Assembly: GCF_037392515.1 (NCBI RefSeq)
Contig: NC_090290.1
Location: 31,765,753-31,829,752, forward strand
Direction: 5' to 3'
Source: Haliotis asinina
Lineage: Eukaryota > Mollusca > Gastropoda > Lepetellida > Haliotidae
Length of the DNA: 64,000 nucleotides
Made by a program: the position numbers and the translations under genes. Shown piece after piece: positions 59,501-64,000 of this stretch (positions are counted from its first letter, which is position 1; each line of letters begins with the position of its first letter). Below the pieces are notes generated by a model, which worked only from the letters and a program-made list of their open reading frames with translations, had not been told where the DNA came from and searched no databases.

Positions 59501-61590
59501 TTCCTCACGGTTATGCCGTATCCATTTCATTTATAACTGATGCTGATCGGAATGATGCAGTTTCTATATTTTTTCCTGTAGCGATGTTTTGGGCTCAGAT
59601 TCCCACAAGGAGTGCAGTTGATGGCACTACGTTTGCAAGGTAACTAAAGCAAAATTTAATTTGATATGATTTTAAACCACAGATACTGCGTTCCTCGTTA
59701 ATAGGGAATTTTGCCTAGATAAAACTTTCCATAAAATAATATTCGTACAATAAATTTTGATACCGAGGTTTTGCGACAGTTAAGCTTCACTACGCCGTGA
59801 CTCAAACAACACCAGCAACAACATTAACAGCAACAGCAAGAGCAGCAGCAACAACAACAATTCAACCAAAGGTTTCTGGGTGTGGTCAGTATTCTCCGAT
59901 TTTGACTGGTACCGGGGTCAACATTATATCACACAGTTAAAGAAACTGTAACTGTAACTGTCTGTAAATGCAAGTATTCTAATCCGAAAACTGCTACTCC
60001 ATGTTTGCCTCACAGGTTAGTGTTTTCGTAATAGGCTGGTATCAACAGGCCTAATGGCGACACCCATCATCCCCATACTGAATCATCTCAGTGATACCAC
60101 CGAGACACATTAATGAATGTCACATTAAGGGCTGTATTGGTAGTGTAATGAAACTTCAGGACAACGCCTTGAATTTGAATCCAATTGTTTGTTTTTTCTT
60201 TTGGGTCACGAAGGAAAGTTTTTGATGTAATTTTACATTATGTAATAACAAATTAATTGTTCAACGTTTTCCATTTCTTCACCTATCGCATGGTCATATT
60301 TTATCTATCGGCGTCATGTTGGGAAGACTTAAGCACATGTCACTCTGTTATATTTGACGTTTATGTAAAAGTGACTTCAAACATTCAACACTGTAATCTG
60401 TTAATGACCTTACAGGTATGAATATTATTACGTTATTGTTGTACACAAGGTTTTGGTTTTGTATTAACCAGGTGAAAAACAAAACAAACAAGAACAACAA
60501 ACTTTGAGCAACATCCGTATTGGGGACCACCCGGACCCTCCTGATAAACTTCAGAAATTCAGCCCGAACAGTTTAATCACACGGATTAGTTCAAATAGTG
60601 TTATAGTGTAAAAGGGACACAATGCCGGTAACTGGTCAGTGAATGATCGTAGAGGGCGGTGTCTTCAAATCATTTCGTCGTCGGGAAAGGAAACTGAACA
60701 TGCACTATGCCTACAGCTATGCGTTCTCTCATGCTATGTGTTGTTCTCTTTAGACACACAAACTGTTTGGGGATAGGGCAGGTTATCCCATTACCACTAC
60801 CTCATGTGACGTTGTAATTTAGTAGACAAATCTGTGCTAACGCTACATTGGTGTGTGGTGTTCTCGTTGTGACGAGATTCTCATCCGTGGAATGGATACC
60901 TTCAAGATGGAAGTGAGCGTTAGCCATTTACTTAATTAATGGTATCTCGCCCATTTAAGACAACATTTACAGATTTATAAACTTGGTTGGATCATTACAT
61001 AAACATCTGTCACACTCAACTTCTGGCGTCATTATTGATGGGAAAATCTCGAGTTTCCTGTGAATTGGTACGGGTGTACTGTCATGGGTACAAGCCGCAT
61101 ATCTGGATGTGTGTTCACCATATAGAGGTGTGCAAAGTATTGTGCGGGTACTCAAATCCTGCAACTTTAGGGACAAGTCCGGTCTCTGGTAAGAAATTCC
61201 TGGACTCTTTATTAGGTGACGTGTACTCTCTGAAATGTTGACAAATGTTAGGTTAGAATGCGAACACAGCAACAGCCAAATGACGAGTTGGACGCAGACG
61301 CCAGCCACAAATATCTACGCCTACATCCAGATGTCCTGGAACAGTTTTCGGACCCCGACTGCGCAAGTTAGACCGACTTCGATCTACCTACTGGCCAACA
61401 TCAGGGGTTGGTGTCTACAAGACGGTCTTCCACATGCAATAAGTCACGTGTGCCTGGGCTAATTAGGAAATGGGGCCAACAAGTGTGGTGGAGATGAGTG
61501 TACGGCTGTTTGAAGATCGTAATAATACTGTATTAACGTTATCCTGATGGGTTTTATGTGGTAGTTGACGTCATCATCGTGATCACATCT
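56580..61590. other. stretch without a recognised gene
   Basis: The open frames are up to 133 residues (58585-58986, minus), and several overlapping ones near 56597-56920 and 59133-59472 (minus) have a protein-like composition but no family I recognise. A CAA/CAG-rich tract lies at about 59808-59868. No cyclase exon was seen. Confidence 0.4.
59808..59868. repeat. imperfect CAA/CAG/AAC trinucleotide tract
   Basis: AACACCAGCAACAACATTAA, CAGCAACAGCAAGAGCAGCA and GCAACAACAACAATTCAACC in succession. It is short and not within a recognised coding frame. Confidence 0.75.
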
Positions 61591-61593
61591 AGC

Positions 61594-64000
61594 CCTCCTC
61601 ACAGATCCATGTATTGATCTCACAGATCCACGTCTCACAGATCCTTGTAGTCATCTCCCAGATCCATGTAGTCATCTCCCAGATCCATGTAATGACCTCA
61701 CAGATCCACATCTCCCAGACCCATGTAGTCATCTCCCAGATCCATGTAGTCATCTCCCAGATCCATGTATTGACCTCACAGATCCACATCTCCCAGATCC
61801 ATGTAGTCACCTCCCACATCCATGTATTGACCTCCCAGATCCATGTATTGACCTCACAGATCCACATCTCCCAGATCCATGTAGTCACCTCCCAGATCCA
61901 TGTAGTCACCTCACAGCTCCACATCTCCCAGATCCATGTAGTCACCTCCCAGATCCATGTAGTCACCTCCCAGATCCATGTATTGACCTCACAGATCCAC
62001 ATCTCCCAGACCCATGTAGTCATCTCCCAGATCCATGTATTGACCTCACAGATCCACATCTCCCAGACCCATGTAGTCACCTCCCAGATCCATGTAGTCA
62101 CCTCCCAGATCCATGTATTGACCTCACAGATCCACATCTCCCAGACCCATGTAGTCATCTCCCAGATCCACATCTCCCAGATCCATGTATTGACCTCCCA
62201 GATCCACATCTCCTAGATCCATGTAATGACCTCACAGATCCACATCTCCCAGACCCATGTAGTCATCTCCCAGATCCATGTATTGACCTCACAGATCCAC
62301 ATCTCCCAGATCCATGTAGTCACCTCCCAGATCCATGTAGTCACCTCACAGATCCACATCTCCCAGACCCATGTAGTCATCTCCGAGATCCATGTAGTCA
62401 TCTACCAGATCCATGTAATGACCTCACAGATCCACATCTCCCAGACCAATGTAGTCATCTCCCAGATCCATGTAGTCACCTCCCAGATCCATGTATTGAC
62501 CTCCCAGATCCACATCTCCCAGACCCATGTAGTCATCTCCCAGATCCATGTATTGACCTCACAGATCCACATCTCCCAGACCCATGTAGTCACCTCCCAG
62601 ATCCATGTAATGACCTCACAGATCCACATCTCCCAGATCCATGTAGTCACCTCCCAGATCCATGTAGTCACCTCACAGATCCATGTATTGACCTCACAGA
62701 TCCACATCTCCCAGACCCATGTAGTCATCTCCCAGATCCATGTATTGACCTCACAGATCCACATCTCCCAGACCCATGTAGTCATCTCCCAGATCCATGT
62801 ATTGACCTCACAGATCCACATCTCCCAGAGCCATGTAGTCACCTCCCAGATCCATGTATTGACCTCACAGATCCACATCTCCCAGATCCATGTAGTCACC
62901 TCCCACATCCATGTAGTCACCTCCCAGATCCATGTATTGACCTCCCAGATCCATGTAGTCATCTCCCAGATCCATGTATTGACCTCACAGATCCACATCT
63001 CCCAGATCCATGTAGTCACCTCCCAGATCCATGTAGTCACCTCCCAGATCCATGTAATGACCTTACAAATCCACATCTCCCAGATCCATGTAGTCACCTC
63101 CCAGATCCATGTATTGACCTCACAGATCCACATCTCCCAGATCCATGTAGTCACCTCCCAGATCCATGTATTGACCTCACAGATCCACATCTCCCAGACC
63201 CATGTAGTCATCTCCCAGATCCATGTAGTCACCTCCCAGATCCATGTATTGACCTCACAGATCCACATCTCCCAGACCCATGTAGTCATCTCCCAGATCC
63301 ACATCTCCCAGATCCACATCTCCCAGATCCATGTAGTCACCTCCCAGATCCACATCTCCCAGATCCATGTAATGACCTCACAGATCCACATCTCCCAGAC
63401 CCATGTAGTCATCTCCCAGATCCATGTATTGACCTCACAGATCCACATCTCCCAGATCCATGTAGTCACCTCCCAGATCCATGTAATGACCTCACAGATC
63501 CACATCTCCCAGAGCCATGTAGTCATCTCCGAGATCCATGTAGTCACCTCCCAGATCCATGTAATGACCTCACAGATCCACATCTCCCAGACCAATGTAG
63601 TCATCTCCCAGATCCATGTATTGACCTCACAGATCCACATCTCCCAGACCCATGTAGTCATCTCCCAGATCCATGTATTGACCTCACAGATCCACATCTC
63701 CCAGACCCATGTAGTCACCTCCCAGATCCATGTAGTCACCTCCCAGACCCATGTAGTCATCTCCCAGATCCATGTATTGACCTCACAGATCCACATCTCC
63801 CAGATCCATGTGCTCACCTCCCAGATCCATGTAATGACCTCACAGATCCACATCTCCCAGACCCATGTAGTCATCTCCCAGATCCATGTAGTCACCTCCC
63901 AGATCCACATCTCCCAGACCCATGTAGTCATCTCACAGATCCATGTAGTCATCTCGCAGATCCATGTATTGACCTCACAAATCCACATCTCCCAGACCCA
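61594..64000. repeat. CAGATCCATGTAGTCACCTCC minisatellite, open to the right edge
   Basis: Mixed 21-bp units (CAGATCCATGTAGTCACCTC+C and CAGATCCATGTATTGACCTC+A) and 15-bp units (CAGATCCACATCTCC). They often form 36-, 57- or 78-bp composites over at least 2.4 kb, and the array is cut by the window end. All unit lengths are multiples of three, so both strands remain open for hundreds of codons (a 528-residue minus frame with WIWEMWICEVNTW repeats; a 200-residue plus frame with SQIHV repeats). There is no non-repeat protein sequence or gene signal, so coding is not claimed. Confidence 0.96.

Noticed and set aside
62402-63988. 528-residue minus-strand open frame
   Set aside because: Repeat units are multiples of three and contain no stop in this frame; no start context or unique sequence supports a gene.

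Overview
The window looks like nuclear DNA of a gastropod mollusc, most likely an abalone (Haliotis). It is AT-rich and intron-rich, gene-poor, and has no prokaryotic-style operons. It carries dispersed tRNA-derived repeats with tails I recall as abundant in Haliotis sequence: a GTGTGAAGCC...GGCGTAAAAC family and a TCTGTAAATAAT...CCTGTTAGTCGCCTCTT family. The organism call is recognition from memory, not a search.

Only two conventional genes could be supported. The first is a complete three-exon YAE1 homologue on the + strand (exons 18595-18696, 24047-24168, 27166-27607; 221 residues; splice phases agree at both junctions). YAE1 is the deca-GX3 adaptor that acts with LTO1 to bring ABCE1/Rli1 to the cytosolic iron-sulfur targeting machinery. 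Its promoter carries a CACGTG box and a YY1-like AAGATGGC motif. Its intron 1 holds a 2.3-kb Mutator-like element and its intron 2 holds a 40-bp minisatellite of about 1.9 kb. The second gene is the first coding exon (41413-41988) of a class III membrane adenylate cyclase, probably ADCY1/rutabaga-like; the rest lies beyond the window or was not recognised. The roughly 22 kb to the right is therefore probably its first intron.

Most of the remainder is repeats. From left to right: a 71-bp satellite with higher-order structure (about 790-6985); a tRNA-derived SINE head; two shared dispersed-repeat families (7.3-10.2 kb); an ACACATAGAT low-complexity block (11.9-12.66 kb); a 36-bp minisatellite (13.09-13.5 kb); a tRNA-hairpin repeat (14.4-14.75 kb); a triplicated ~215-bp unit (17.45-18.18 kb); the YAE1 gene with its insertions; a CR1-like LINE remnant just after YAE1; a 998-bp TA-flanked TIR element; a 389-bp element with an 8-bp target duplication; a 50-bp minisatellite; a Tc1 relic; a large CCCATACCCGACCCCTCAGT minisatellite interrupted by a 3.7-kb inverted-repeat element that itself contains a 1.96-kb TTAA-flanked element; the cyclase exon; a SINE; a Tc1-like transposase pseudogene with its three catalytic acidic residues still visible; small minisatellites; a further Tc1 fragment; and a 21/15-bp minisatellite that runs off the right edge.

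The most notable observations are structural: the MULE deletion derivative with ~450-bp terminal repeats, an 8-bp target duplication and remnants of a spliced transposase; the nested foldback/TTAA insertion; and a three-copy tRNA-hairpin repeat family, two copies of which lead directly into the same minisatellite. Long open frames inside the satellite arrays are repeat artefacts, not genes.
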